Shown piece after piece: positions 52,701 to 62,066 of a stretch of DNA of 64,000 nucleotides (position 1 is the stretch's first letter; each line of letters opens with the position of its first letter). Where the stretch lies: positions 28,457-92,456 of the forward strand of contig NZ_MVOC01000073.1 of the NCBI RefSeq assembly GCF_002043095.1, given 5' to 3'. Below the pieces are notes generated by a model, which ran no database searches, had not been told where the DNA came from, and saw only the letters and a list, made by a program, of their open reading frames with translations. The DNA is from Mycobacterium sp. AT1 (lineage in GTDB: Bacteria; Actinomycetota; Actinomycetes; Mycobacteriales; Mycobacteriaceae). Position numbers and translations under genes: made by a program.

Positions 52701-53039
52701 CTCGACTGGCTGGTCGGGCTGGCGTTTCCGTGCCAGCGGCCGTTCGGACACCGGAACGGCGTCACCGAGGTGCCCAAGTGGCGCATCCTGCCGGACCGCT
52801 TCGGCGCCGAATCGAACTCCCCCGTCATGGACTACCTCGGCGGCGGCCCGCTGGGCATCACCGAACTCCTGCTCCGAGCCGCACCCGTTCCGACGTATCT
52901 GAAGGACGACTGGTTCCGCGACTGGGGCTCCCTGCAGAAGTTGACCCCGTGGTACCCCAACGCCCAGCCCGCGCGGCTGGACCTCGGCACCGCCACACGC
53001 AGCGGATTGTGGAGCCCCGGGCCGCTTCGTTTGAGCTGA
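49770..53039 (+). CDS. embC: Arabinosyltransferase EmbC
   Basis: 1089 residues; ATG 49770 directly follows the aftA stop, and ATG 49776 or GTG 49821 are alternative starts. N-terminal membrane helix, about 13 further helices and a long C-terminal carbohydrate-binding domain. The GT-C catalytic motif is NTSDDGYI (Asp295-Asp296). It extends the arabinan of lipoarabinomannan and is a target of ethambutol. NAGYMANYYRW is the drug-site loop. Confidence 0.95.
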   Translation: MIMTGEVPTSGELSSSPVTGAGANHRTARLVAIVAGLLGSLLAIATPFLPVTQTTATINWPQNGVMQSVDAPLIGYVPTDMNVTIPCRAVAGLMGAENANRTVLLSTVPKQAPKAVDRGLLVERVGGDLLVIVRNTPVVSAPLTEVLSPACQQLTFTAHADKVTAEFVGLVEGPDADGQAKPGDPLRGERSGYDFRPQIVGVFTDLTGPAPPGLQFSATVDSRYSTSPTLLKMLAMIVGIAMTVISLGALHVLDTADGVRHRRLLPPRWWSLTPLDGLVTAVLLWWHFVGANTSDDGYILTMARVSENAGYMANYYRWFGTPEAPFGWYYDLLALWAHVSTASVWVRLPTLLMALACWWVISREVIPRLGHAVKTSRAAAWTAAGMFLAFWLPLNNGLRPEPIIALGILLTWCSVERGVATSRLLPVAIAIIIGALTLFSGPTGIAAVGALLVAIGPLKTIVAAHVSRFGYWALLAPIAAAGTVTIFLIFRDQTMAAELQASAFKSDVGPSLAWFDEHIRYERLFMASPDGSVARRFAVLALLLALAVSVAMSLRKGRIPGTAAGPARRIIGITIISFLMMMFTPTKWTHHFGVFAGLAGSLGALAAVAVAATAMRSRRNRTIFAAIVLFMTAFSFASVNGWWYVSNFGVPWSNQFPQYKFGFTTILLGLSVVALLVAAWLHFTGRDSSPPSKPRRWSGVAGVPLTIVVWALVVFEVMSLTVAMVEQYPAWSVGRSNLEALTGKTCGLATDVLVEQDPNAGMLTPVSSPVGVALGPSSQGFGPNGIPADLSADPVTEPEGSNNFADSDGSSASGSEPGTEGGTTTAGGVNGSRARLPYNLNPATTPVMGSWRSGTQQPAQLRSAWYRLPPRDQAGPLLVVAAAGRFDPGEVTIQWATDEQAASGQPGGSVGFGDVGAVPAWRNLRVPLSAIPSQATQVRLVASDQDLAPQHWIAVTPPRIPLLKTLQEVVGSTDPVLLDWLVGLAFPCQRPFGHRNGVTEVPKWRILPDRFGAESNSPVMDYLGGGPLGITELLLRAAPVPTYLKDDWFRDWGSLQKLTPWYPNAQPARLDLGTATRSGLWSPGPLRLS

Positions 53040-53046
53040 GGCCCGC

Positions 53047-56000
53047 ATGGCGACGCAGCGCACACGAGTGCGTCGCCTAGCATCGAACCTCGTGCCCGCC
53101 AGGACCCTACGACTCGTCGCGATCATCGCGGGGGCCCTGGGACTCCTGCTGTGCGCGCTTACTCCTCTCCTTCCCGTCAAGCAGACGACGGCCGCGATCC
53201 TGTGGCCGCAAGGCGTCGGAGCCGACGGTCTGATCACCGACGTCACCGCTCCGCTGGTCTCCGGCGCGCCGCTGGCGCTCGACGCCACCATCCCCTGCCA
53301 GGCGATTTCCACGTTGCCCGCCGCGGGCGGCGTCGTCCTGTCGACCATCCCCGACGGTGGCATCGACGCCGGCCGCAACGGTCTGTTCGTCAGGGCCACC
53401 ATCGACAGCGTCATCGTCGCGTTCCGTGACTCGGTGGCCGCCGTCGCGCCACGGCAGGCCGTCGCCTCCGGCGCCTGCAGTTCACTGCACGTGTGGGCGA
53501 ACGTCGGCGGCGTCGGCGCGGACTTCGTCGGCATCCCCGGCGCCACCGGCACCCTCGCACCGGAGAAGAAGCCTCAGGTGGCCGGCGTCTTCACCGACCT
53601 GAAGGCCGCTCCCCAGCCAGGCCTCGCCGCCCGCGTCGACGTCGACACCCGCTTCATCACCTCGCCGACCGCCCTGAAGACCGCCCTGATGGTCCTCGGC
53701 GTGCTGGCCACCATCGCGTCGATCGTGGCGCTGGCCCTGCTGGAACGTGGGCGTCGCGCCACGGGCGCCTGGCGCCGGTTCTGGCGCGCAGGCGTTGCCA
53801 CCTGGCTCGCCGACGCTGCGGTCGTCGGCACCCTGCTGCTCTGGCACGTCGTCGGGGCGATCTCGTCGGACGACGGCTACAACCTGACCATGGCGCGGGT
53901 GTCCGGCGACGCCGGCTACGTCGCCAACTACTACCGCTACTTCGGCGCGACGGAAGCGCCCTTCGACTGGTACCAATCCGTGCTCGCGCACCTGGCCTCC
54001 GTCAGTACCGCGGGGGTGTGGATGCGACTGCCGGCCACCCTGGCCGCACTCGCCACCTGGATGCTGTTGAGCCGCTGGGTGCTGCCGCGGCTCGGCAAGC
54101 GACTGGCCGACAACCGAGTGGCCGTCTGGACCGGCGCCGCGGTGTTCCTCGCCGCGTGGCTGCCGTTCAACAACGGCCTGCGACCCGAACCTTTGATCGC
54201 CTTCGGCGCGCTGTTGACGTGGGTCCTCGTCGAATACGCAATCGGCGCCCGCCGGTCCTGGCCCGCGGCAGTCGCGATCGTCGTCGCGATGTTCAGCGTC
54301 ACGCTCGCCCCGCAGGGCCTTATCGCGATCGCCCCGCTGCTGGTCGGCGCCCGCGCCATCGCCAGGAACGTCCGCGCCAGGCGCACCGGAGTGCTCGCCC
54401 CGATCGCCGCCTTCGCCGCGTCCCTTTCGGTGGTCTTCGTCATCGTCTTCCGCGACCAGACGCTGGCGACCGTCGCGGAGTCCGCCAGGATCAAGTACAC
54501 CGTCGGCCCGACCATCTCCTGGTACCAGGAGTTCCTTCGCTATTACTTCCTCACCGTCGAGGACAGCGTCGACGGCTCGCTGACCCGCCGCTTCTCGGTG
54601 CTGATCCTGCTGCTGTGCCTCTTCGGCCTGCTGGCGGTCATCCTTCGCCGCGGCAGCCTGCCCGGCATGGCGACCCCGCCGGTCTGGCGGCTGCTTGGCA
54701 CCACCGCGGTAGGCCTGCTGCTGCTGACGTTCACCCCGACGAAGTGGGCCGTCCAGTTCGGCGCGTTCGCCGGGCTGGCAGGCGCGTTGGGCGCCGTCAC
54801 CGCCTTCACCTTCTCCCGCGTCGGGCTGCACAGCCGCCGAAACCTCGCGCTCTACGTCACGGCCCTGCTCTTCGTCCTGGCCTGGGCCACCTCGGGCATC
54901 AACGGCTGGTTCTACGTCGGCAACTACGGCGTCCCCTGGTTCGACAAGCAGCCGGTGATCGCGGGTTCGCCGGTGACATCGATGTTCCTCGGGTTGGCCA
55001 TCCTCACCGGCCTGCTGGCCGGCTGGCTGCACTTCCGGATGGACTACACCGGGCACGTCGAGGTCGAGAACACCCGACGCAACCGGGTACTGGCCTCCAC
55101 CCCGCTGCTGGTGGTCGCGACCCTGATGGTGCTGCTCGAGGTCGGCTCGATGGTGAAGGGCGCCGCGGCCCGCTACCCGAACTACACGACCGCCAAGGCC
55201 GACGTCGACGCATTGGCCTCGGGCCTCAGCGCGACCAGCTGCGCGATGGCCGACGCCGTCCTGGTCGAGACCGACCCCAATGCCGGTCTGCTGCAACCTG
55301 TTTCGGGTCAGCAGTTCGGCCCAGACGGCCCACTCGGCGGCACCGACCCTCAGGGCTTCACGCCCAACGGCGTCAGCGACAGCCTGCTGCCACCCGAGCC
55401 CGTCACCGCCAACCCCGGCACCGTCAACTCCCCAGGCTCACCCGACAAGCCGAACGTCGGCATCGGATTCTCCGCGGGCACCGGCGGCGGGTACGGCCCA
55501 GAGGGCGTCAACGGCTCGCGGGGGTTCCTGCCCTTCGGGCTCGACCCCGCGCGCACCCCCGTGATGGGCAGCTACGACGAGAACACCGCCGCCGCCAAGG
55601 CGACGTCGGCCTGGTACGAGCTTCCGCCCCGCACGCCCGACCGGCCGCTGGTCACCGTCGCCGCCGCAGGCGCGATCTGGTCGGTCGACGAAGAGGGCGA
55701 CTTCAACTACGGCCAGTCGCTGAAACTCCAATGGGGGGTTCGCAATCCGGACGGCAGCTTCCGCGCGCTCGCCGCGGTCGAGCCGATCGACCCGCTGGTG
55801 CCGCAGCGGGCGTGGCGCAACCTGCGCTTCCCGTTGGCGTCGGCGCCACCGGAGGCCAACGTCGCCCGCATCGTCGCCGACGACCCGAACCTGTCCACCG
55901 ACCAGTGGTTCGCGTTCACCCCCCCGCGCGTCCCGACTTTGGAGTCCGCGCAACAGTTCCTGGGGTCGACGACACCGGTGCTGATGGACATCGCCACCGC

Positions 56001-56349
56001 CGCGAACTTCCCGTGCCAGCGACCGGCGTCCCAGCACCTCGGCATCGCCGAGCTGCCGGACTACCGGATCCTGCCCAACGCCAAGCAGGTCGTGGTGTCG
56101 TCGAACCAGTGGCAGTCGGCCGACGACGGCGGACCCTTCCTCTACATCCAGGCGCTGCTGCGCACGTCGACGGTTCCGACGTACCTCAGCGGTGACTGGT
56201 ACCGCGACTGGGGAACGATCGAGCGCTACGACCGCATCGTGCCCGCGGAGACCGCTCCCGACGTGACCGTCGACCAGGGCGCCGAAACGGTCCTCGGTTG
56301 GACCCGCCGCGGACCCATCCGAGCCCTGCCACTGGAGACGGACAAGTGA
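53047..56349 (+). CDS. embA: Arabinosyltransferase EmbA
   Basis: 1100 residues from ATG 53047, 7 bp after embC. Same layout as EmbC: multi-helix GT-C core with SSDDGYN (Asp275-Asp276), C-terminal sugar-binding domains. It forms a heterodimer with EmbB and adds the 3-linked arabinose branch of arabinogalactan. The DAGYVANYYRYF loop has Val where EmbB has Met. The stop overlaps the embB start. Confidence 0.95.
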   Translation: MATQRTRVRRLASNLVPARTLRLVAIIAGALGLLLCALTPLLPVKQTTAAILWPQGVGADGLITDVTAPLVSGAPLALDATIPCQAISTLPAAGGVVLSTIPDGGIDAGRNGLFVRATIDSVIVAFRDSVAAVAPRQAVASGACSSLHVWANVGGVGADFVGIPGATGTLAPEKKPQVAGVFTDLKAAPQPGLAARVDVDTRFITSPTALKTALMVLGVLATIASIVALALLERGRRATGAWRRFWRAGVATWLADAAVVGTLLLWHVVGAISSDDGYNLTMARVSGDAGYVANYYRYFGATEAPFDWYQSVLAHLASVSTAGVWMRLPATLAALATWMLLSRWVLPRLGKRLADNRVAVWTGAAVFLAAWLPFNNGLRPEPLIAFGALLTWVLVEYAIGARRSWPAAVAIVVAMFSVTLAPQGLIAIAPLLVGARAIARNVRARRTGVLAPIAAFAASLSVVFVIVFRDQTLATVAESARIKYTVGPTISWYQEFLRYYFLTVEDSVDGSLTRRFSVLILLLCLFGLLAVILRRGSLPGMATPPVWRLLGTTAVGLLLLTFTPTKWAVQFGAFAGLAGALGAVTAFTFSRVGLHSRRNLALYVTALLFVLAWATSGINGWFYVGNYGVPWFDKQPVIAGSPVTSMFLGLAILTGLLAGWLHFRMDYTGHVEVENTRRNRVLASTPLLVVATLMVLLEVGSMVKGAAARYPNYTTAKADVDALASGLSATSCAMADAVLVETDPNAGLLQPVSGQQFGPDGPLGGTDPQGFTPNGVSDSLLPPEPVTANPGTVNSPGSPDKPNVGIGFSAGTGGGYGPEGVNGSRGFLPFGLDPARTPVMGSYDENTAAAKATSAWYELPPRTPDRPLVTVAAAGAIWSVDEEGDFNYGQSLKLQWGVRNPDGSFRALAAVEPIDPLVPQRAWRNLRFPLASAPPEANVARIVADDPNLSTDQWFAFTPPRVPTLESAQQFLGSTTPVLMDIATAANFPCQRPASQHLGIAELPDYRILPNAKQVVVSSNQWQSADDGGPFLYIQALLRTSTVPTYLSGDWYRDWGTIERYDRIVPAETAPDVTVDQGAETVLGWTRRGPIRALPLETDK

Positions 56350-59300
56350 GGACTACCCGCTGGGTGGCGATGATCTCGGGGCTGATCGGCTTCGTGCTGT
56401 CAGTGCTGACCCCCCTGCTACCGGTGGTGCAGACCACGGCGACGGTGAACTGGCCGCAGGGCGGGCAGGTCGGCAACGTCACCGCGCCGCTCATCACGCT
56501 CACACCCGTGACCATGACGGCGACCGTGCCGTGTGACGTGTTGCGCGACATGGCCAATCGCGGCGGTGGCACGGTGCTGGGCACCGCCCCACCCAACACC
56601 AAGGACGCCGCGCTCAACTCGCTGTTCGTCAACGTCAGCGGAAAGCTCAACGACCAGCGGGTCACCGTCACCGACCGCAACGTCGTCGTGGCCACGATGC
56701 CGATGTACCGGGTCCTCGGTCCCGAATGCACGCGCCTGGAGATCACCTCGTCGGAGGCTGGCACGTTCGCCACGTTCCCGGGGATGAGCGATCCGACCGA
56801 CCCGCAGAAGGACTTCCGCTCCGGATTCGCCGACCCCAACCTGCGGCCCAACTTCGTCGGCGTCTTCACCGACCTCACCGGACCTGCGCCGCAAGGACTC
56901 TCGGTGTCGGCGACGGTCGACACCCGGTTCACCACGAAGCCGACCGCCGTGAAGCTCGCGGCGATGCTGCTCGCCATCGTGGCCACCGTCGTCTCCCTCG
57001 TCGCCCTGTGGCGCCTCGATCAGCTCGACGGCCGCCGCATGCAACGCATCATCCCGTCGCGGTGGCGCACCTTCTCGGCGACCGACGTCGCCGTGGTGCT
57101 CGGATTCCTGACGTGGCACGTCATCGGCGCCAACTCCTCTGACGACGGCTACATCCTGCAGATGGCGCGCGTCGCCGACCGGGCCGGCTACATGTCCAAC
57201 TACTTCCGGTGGTTCGGCAGCCCCGAGGACCCCTTCGGGTGGTTCTACAACGTGCTCGCGTTGATGACCCACGTCAGCGACGCCAGCATCTGGATGCGCC
57301 TGCCCGACTTGATCTGTGCGCTGCTGTGCTGGCTGCTGCTGTCCCGCGAGGTACTGCCCCGGCTCGGCCCGTCGGTGGCCTCGAGCCGTTCGGCGACGTG
57401 GGCCGCGGGACTGGTCCTGATGGCCGCGTGGATGCCGTTCAACAACGGGCTGCGGCCCGAGGGGCAGATCGCCACCGGCGCGCTGATCACCTACGTGCTG
57501 ATCGAGCGGGCCATCATCTCCGGTCGGCTCACCCCGGCCGCGCTGGCCATCGTCTCGGCCGCGTTCACCCTCGGCATCCAGCCGACCGGCCTGATCGCCG
57601 TCGCGGCGCTGTTGGCCGGCGGTCGCCCACTGCTGCGCATCCTGGTGCGACGTCACCGCGTCGTCGGCACGTGGCCGCTGGTGCTGCCGCTGCTGGCGGC
57701 GGGCACCGTCATCCTCGCGGTCGTGTTCGCCGACCAGACGTTGGCAACCGTGTTGGAGGCCACCAAGATTCGCACGGCGATCGGCCCCAGCCAGGCGTGG
57801 TACACCGAGAACCTGCGCTACTACTACCTGTTCCTGCCGACGGTCGACGGCTCGCTGTCGCGGCGGTTCGGGTTCTTCATCACCGCGCTGAGCCTGTTCG
57901 CCTCGCTGTTCATCATGCTGCGTCGCGGCCGGGTCCCCGGCGTCGCCCGCGGTCCGGTGTGGCGCCTCGTCGGCATCATCTTCGGCACCATGTTCTTCCT
58001 GATGTTCACGCCCACCAAGTGGGTGCACCACTTCGGCCTGTTCGCCGCGGTCGGTGCGGCCGTGGCCGCCGTCGCGACGGTGCTGGTGTCCCGCGCGGTA
58101 CTGCGCTCGGCGCGCAACCGGATGGCGTTCACCGCCGCGGTGCTGTTCGTCATCGCACTGACCTTCTCCAGCACCAACGGCTGGTGGTACGTCTCCAGTT
58201 ACGGCGTGCCGTTCAACAACGCGCTGCCGAAGATCGGCGAGGTGACGGTCAGCTCGATCTTCTTCGCGCTCTTCGGGATCGCCGCGCTGTGGGCCTTCTG
58301 GCTGCACCTGGCGCGCGATCGCACCGAGAGCAAGCTGGTGCGGTTGGTGACCGCGGCGCCGATTCCGGTCACCGCGGGCCTCATGGTCGTAGTGTTCGTC
58401 GGCTCGATGCTCGTCGGCGTGGTGCGGCAGTACCCGACGTATTCGAATGCGTCCTCGAACCTCAAGGCGCTGACCGGTGGCTGCGGCCTGGCCGACGACG
58501 TGCTCGTCGAGCCGGACGCCAACGCCGGTTTCCTGGCGGCCCTGCCGGGCAGTTACGGCCCCCTCGGCCCGCTGGGTGGTGTTGGCGCCGTGGGGTTCAC
58601 CCCGAATGGCGTGCCCCAGCACATCGTCGCCGAGGCGATCCGCAACGACCTGCCGACCCCTGGCACCGACTACGACTGGGACGCACCGGTCAAGCTGTCG
58701 AGCCCAGGGGTGAACGGGTCGACGGTTCCGCTGCCGTACGGCCTGGACCCCCGGCGCGTCCCGCTCGCGGGCACGTACGTCAACGGGCCTGCGCAACAAC
58801 AGAGTCGACTGACGTCGGCGTGGTACCAGTTGCCCGCCGCAGACGCCGCGCACCCACTGGTCGTGGTCACGGCCGCAGGCAGCATCACCGGCAACAGCAT
58901 CTTCAACGGTCGCACCGAGGGCCAGCGCGTCGAATTGGAGTACGCCACAACGGGTCCCGACGGCACCCCGCAAGCCGCGGGTCGCGTGACGCCGTACGAC
59001 ATCGGCCCCATCCCGTCGTGGCGCAACCTACGCTTCGACCGCTCACAGATCCCCGCCGACGCCACGTCGGTGCGGATCGTGGCCGAGGACCTGTCCCTGA
59101 CGCCCGGCGACTGGATCGCCGTCACCCCGCCGCGCGTTCCCGAGCTGAAGACCGTGCAGCAGTACGTTGGTTCGACTCAGCCGGTGCTGTTGGACTGGGC
59201 CGTCGGCCTGGCGTTCCCGTGCCAGCAGCCGATGCTGCACGCCAACGGGGTCACCGAGATCCCGAACTTCCGCATCACGCCGGACTACAACGCCAAGCGC

Positions 59301-59531
59301 AAGGACACCGACACCTGGCAGGACGGCCTCAACGGCGGCCTGCTCGGAATCACCGACCTGCTGTTGCGGCAGAACCTGATGGCGACCTACCTGAACCACG
59401 ACTGGGGTCGGGACTGGGGCTCGCTGCGCAAGTTCGACACCGTCGTGGAAGCACAGCCGGCTCAGGTCGAGCTGGGCTCCGCGACCCACAGCGGGTTGTA
59501 TTCGCCGGGCAAGATCCGGATCAAGCCCTAA
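56346..59531 (+). CDS. embB: Arabinosyltransferase EmbB
   Basis: 1061 residues from GTG 56346, overlapping the embA stop in GTGA. The N-terminal extension of M. tuberculosis EmbB is absent. Catalytic SSDDGYI at Asp266-Asp267. Met283 in RAGYMSNYF corresponds to M. tuberculosis Met306, the most common site of ethambutol resistance; it is methionine here. Works with EmbA on arabinogalactan. The end overlaps the convergent TetR gene by 11 bp. Confidence 0.95.
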   Translation: MRTTRWVAMISGLIGFVLSVLTPLLPVVQTTATVNWPQGGQVGNVTAPLITLTPVTMTATVPCDVLRDMANRGGGTVLGTAPPNTKDAALNSLFVNVSGKLNDQRVTVTDRNVVVATMPMYRVLGPECTRLEITSSEAGTFATFPGMSDPTDPQKDFRSGFADPNLRPNFVGVFTDLTGPAPQGLSVSATVDTRFTTKPTAVKLAAMLLAIVATVVSLVALWRLDQLDGRRMQRIIPSRWRTFSATDVAVVLGFLTWHVIGANSSDDGYILQMARVADRAGYMSNYFRWFGSPEDPFGWFYNVLALMTHVSDASIWMRLPDLICALLCWLLLSREVLPRLGPSVASSRSATWAAGLVLMAAWMPFNNGLRPEGQIATGALITYVLIERAIISGRLTPAALAIVSAAFTLGIQPTGLIAVAALLAGGRPLLRILVRRHRVVGTWPLVLPLLAAGTVILAVVFADQTLATVLEATKIRTAIGPSQAWYTENLRYYYLFLPTVDGSLSRRFGFFITALSLFASLFIMLRRGRVPGVARGPVWRLVGIIFGTMFFLMFTPTKWVHHFGLFAAVGAAVAAVATVLVSRAVLRSARNRMAFTAAVLFVIALTFSSTNGWWYVSSYGVPFNNALPKIGEVTVSSIFFALFGIAALWAFWLHLARDRTESKLVRLVTAAPIPVTAGLMVVVFVGSMLVGVVRQYPTYSNASSNLKALTGGCGLADDVLVEPDANAGFLAALPGSYGPLGPLGGVGAVGFTPNGVPQHIVAEAIRNDLPTPGTDYDWDAPVKLSSPGVNGSTVPLPYGLDPRRVPLAGTYVNGPAQQQSRLTSAWYQLPAADAAHPLVVVTAAGSITGNSIFNGRTEGQRVELEYATTGPDGTPQAAGRVTPYDIGPIPSWRNLRFDRSQIPADATSVRIVAEDLSLTPGDWIAVTPPRVPELKTVQQYVGSTQPVLLDWAVGLAFPCQQPMLHANGVTEIPNFRITPDYNAKRKDTDTWQDGLNGGLLGITDLLLRQNLMATYLNHDWGRDWGSLRKFDTVVEAQPAQVELGSATHSGLYSPGKIRIKP

Positions 59532-60072
59532 GGCCTGACACGACGACCCGCACCATGCGGCGGGCGTCGTAGCCCGGATCGCCGTCGGCGCCGATGCAGA
59601 TGTTGCCGACGCCGCGCATCAGCCACAGGGCGTCGACGTCGGGGATGATCTCGGCGGCCGCGGCGGCGAGTAGCTCGTCACACACCGGGACGAGGCGACT
59701 CAGGAAATAAGCGTGCAGGCTCTCGTAGCCCGCGGAGTCCGACTGCCAGGCGTGCGCCAGGCCGTGCTTGGTGACAAGGAAGTCCACGAACAGGTCGATC
59801 CACTTCGCAAGGGCGTCGTAGGGAGAGTCGTTCGTGCTCAACAGGGTTGGGCCCGCCTCTGCACAGGCCTCGACCTGATGGCGGTAGACGGCGACGATGA
59901 GGTCGGCCCGCGTCGGGAAGTGCCGGTATATGGTGCCGACGCCGACGCCTGCCGCGGCCGCGATGTCACGCACGGGTACGTCGACCCCGGACTCGACGAA
60001 CGCGGCGGCGGCCGCGGCGAGCAGGGCTTCCTCGTTGCGGCGGGCGTCTGAGCGCTTTCGCGGCGCCGTCAT
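59521..60072 (-). CDS. TetR/AcrR family transcriptional regulator
   Basis: 183 residues. DNA-binding domain: LLAAAAAAFVESGVDVPVRDIAAAAGVGVGTIYRHFPTRADLI (about residues 17-59). The C-terminal half resembles TetR_C-type ligand-binding domains. Divergent from the luciferase-like gene; two palindromes in the shared upstream region are likely operators. Confidence 0.85.
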   Translation of the reverse strand: MTAPRKRSDARRNEEALLAAAAAAFVESGVDVPVRDIAAAAGVGVGTIYRHFPTRADLIVAVYRHQVEACAEAGPTLLSTNDSPYDALAKWIDLFVDFLVTKHGLAHAWQSDSAGYESLHAYFLSRLVPVCDELLAAAAAEIIPDVDALWLMRGVGNICIGADGDPGYDARRMVRVVVSGLRA

Positions 60073-60089
60073 GAACCACTCCTAGCGAA

Positions 60090-60137
60090 ACGGAACACGG
60101 TTCCGTATAGTCCGACATCAGGAACGTTGTTCCGTTT
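60090..60137. promoter_or_regulatory. Two palindromic operators for the divergent TetR
   Basis: ACGGAACACGGTTCCGT (60090-60106) is an inverted repeat with arms CGGAAC/GTTCCG. GGAACGTTGTTCCG (60121-60134) repeats the same half-site. They lie between the TetR start and the luciferase-like gene, so the regulator probably represses both. Confidence 0.7.
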
Positions 60138-60169
60138 CAGCAGTCTATCGGCCTCGAGGAGGCGTTCGC

Positions 60170-61045
60170 ATGACAGAGACATCCCCGGTGCGGTTCGGCA
60201 TCATGACGGCGCCACAGCAGGTCACGTACGCCGACGTGCTGCGCGTGTGGCAGGAGGCCGACGCACTCCCCGAGCTCGAGCACGCCTGGTTGTTCGACCA
60301 CCTCATGCCGATCGGCGGCGATCCCGACGGTCCGATCTTCGAGGGGTGGACGCTGCTCTCCGCACTCGCCGGCCAGACGCGCCGACTCCGAGTGGGATTG
60401 CTGGTGACCAGCAACCGCTTTCGGCCGCCGGCACTGCTGGCCAAGATCGCCACCACGGTCGACGTCGTCTCCGGAGGGCGCCTCGACTTCGGCATCGGCG
60501 CCGGATCGCGACCCAGCCATCCGCTGGCACGACGCGAGTACGAGGCGCACGGGCTGCCCTACGACGACTTCACCGACTCCGTCGACAGCCTCGCCGAAGC
60601 GCTGGTGGTGATCAAGAAGTCGTGGACCGAGACCCAGCCCTTCGACTTCACCGGCAACCACGTCACGGTCACGGGCGCGTTCGGCAATCCGAAGCCACTT
60701 CAGCGGCCGCATCCACCGATCGTCATCGGTGGGCGCTCCGCCATGCTGCTGCGCGTCGTCGCCGAGCACGCCGACGTCTGGAACATCCCCGGCGGAGACG
60801 TCGACGACGCCGTCGAACGCAGTGCCCGGCTGGACCGCTACTGCCAAGAGATTGGGCGCGACCCCGCCGCGATCGTGCGGTCGATGCACGTGCCGGTCTC
60901 CTACGACCAGCCCCACGTCACCCGTGCTGCGATCGGCCAGGCCGTCGACGCCGGCTTCGGGCATCTGATCCTCGGGCTGCCGGATCCCTACCCCGCGGGC
61001 GTCGCCCGGTGGGTCGTCGACGAGCTCGTCGCGCCTTCGTCCTGA
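60170..61045 (+). CDS. LLM-class F420-dependent oxidoreductase
   Basis: 291 residues from ATG 60170, with GGAGG upstream. Luciferase-like fold: HAWLFDHLMPIGGDP, RLRVGLLVTSNRFRPPALLAKIATTVDVVSGGRLDFGIGAG, and PIVIGGRSAMLLRVVAEHADVWNI. Such mycobacterial enzymes use F420 (or FMN). Substrate unknown; local TetR control suggests a xenobiotic or secondary role. Confidence 0.8.
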   Translation: MTETSPVRFGIMTAPQQVTYADVLRVWQEADALPELEHAWLFDHLMPIGGDPDGPIFEGWTLLSALAGQTRRLRVGLLVTSNRFRPPALLAKIATTVDVVSGGRLDFGIGAGSRPSHPLARREYEAHGLPYDDFTDSVDSLAEALVVIKKSWTETQPFDFTGNHVTVTGAFGNPKPLQRPHPPIVIGGRSAMLLRVVAEHADVWNIPGGDVDDAVERSARLDRYCQEIGRDPAAIVRSMHVPVSYDQPHVTRAAIGQAVDAGFGHLILGLPDPYPAGVARWVVDELVAPSS

Positions 61046-61048
61046 AAC

Positions 61049-62050
61049 TCAGTGCGGCGTACCAAGATACGGGAATGCAGCGAGGGTGTCGGTGTGCGGA
61101 CTCAGCCCCGTCGGCGGGATGTCACCCTTGGACAGGAAACGTAGTCGGTAGTCGATCACGTCGTCGGTGAACACCCGGCCGTTCGGGTACTTCGCCGGCT
61201 TCGACTGGTCGAAGGTCAGCATGTCGGGCAGCGTGCCCTCCTCGTCGATCGCCGCAATGGCCTCCTCGTCGGAGTAGCCGCCGGTGTGACCCATCAGGTG
61301 GATGAACTGACCGATCCACCGTTCGCGGTCGTGAACGGGTTCGCTGGCGTTGTACTCCTCCTTGGTGTCGTCGGTGTTGAAGAAGCTGCTCACCGACGGG
61401 TGCCCGGCCCGGTCGACGTGCACGAGTTCACCGTTGCGTCGCAGACTGCAGCGGCCCCAGATCCTGATGTCGGGGTCGGCTCCCAGAAGGGCGGTCGGCA
61501 TCTCGATCGCGATGGAGAACACGTTGGCCGTCGCGTTGGAGTCGACGCCGGTCCACGGTGCGTCGCCAGCGGCGTGCAGGGCGGTGAAGTTTCGTCCGCC
61601 CCTGATGTCGAACAGATTCTTGATGCCGTCGTAGTCGAAGAAGAACGCATCGCTTCGGGTGCCCGCGAAGAAGGTGAAGTCATCGGAGGTCGCGATGGTG
61701 GGCGTCTTCCCGAACGAGACGTCGACACCCGCAAAGATCTTCTCCCCAACCGCTTCCGGCTCCTCGGCCTCGTCGCCGAAGGCCAGGTAGACGTCGGCCG
61801 TCTGACGACCGTCCTGCGGGGTGGAGAACACGTAGCTGAACGCGATGTCGTTGCGAAGATCGCCATCGTTGTCGACCGCCAGGCGGTAGATGGCATCGGG
61901 ATGCAGGGCGTCGGCGTTCGGGTTGGCGTTGAGGATCAGCACCGTGCGAGCGGGATCCGCCGGGGACTGAAAGGCATACAGATCGCAAAGGTCGAGGCGC
62001 TGATCACCAAGGGGCGGCCCAAGGCTCAATCCAGTGAAGTGATTCGACAT
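61049..62050 (-). CDS. DUF4331 family protein
   Basis: 333 residues from ATG 62050. The sequence follows DUF4331: DLCDLYAFQSPADPARTVLILNANP, AIYRLAVDNDGDLRNDIAFSYVFS, FFAGTRSDAFFFDYDGIKNLF, and FSIAIEMPTALLG. No signal peptide is visible, and the fold is beta-rich. Function unestablished; often near secreted or stress proteins. Confidence 0.8.
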   Translation of the reverse strand: MSNHFTGLSLGPPLGDQRLDLCDLYAFQSPADPARTVLILNANPNADALHPDAIYRLAVDNDGDLRNDIAFSYVFSTPQDGRQTADVYLAFGDEAEEPEAVGEKIFAGVDVSFGKTPTIATSDDFTFFAGTRSDAFFFDYDGIKNLFDIRGGRNFTALHAAGDAPWTGVDSNATANVFSIAIEMPTALLGADPDIRIWGRCSLRRNGELVHVDRAGHPSVSSFFNTDDTKEEYNASEPVHDRERWIGQFIHLMGHTGGYSDEEAIAAIDEEGTLPDMLTFDQSKPAKYPNGRVFTDDVIDYRLRFLSKGDIPPTGLSPHTDTLAAFPYLGTPH

Positions 62051-62066
62051 GTCCCAGATCAAACCC

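Noticed and set aside
56418..58973. 851-residue open frame opposite embB, and similar long antisense frames opposite embA and dprE1
   Set aside because: Long antisense frames are expected in GC-rich coding DNA. They are rich in Arg, Gly, Gln and Asp with no domain, start or ribosome site.
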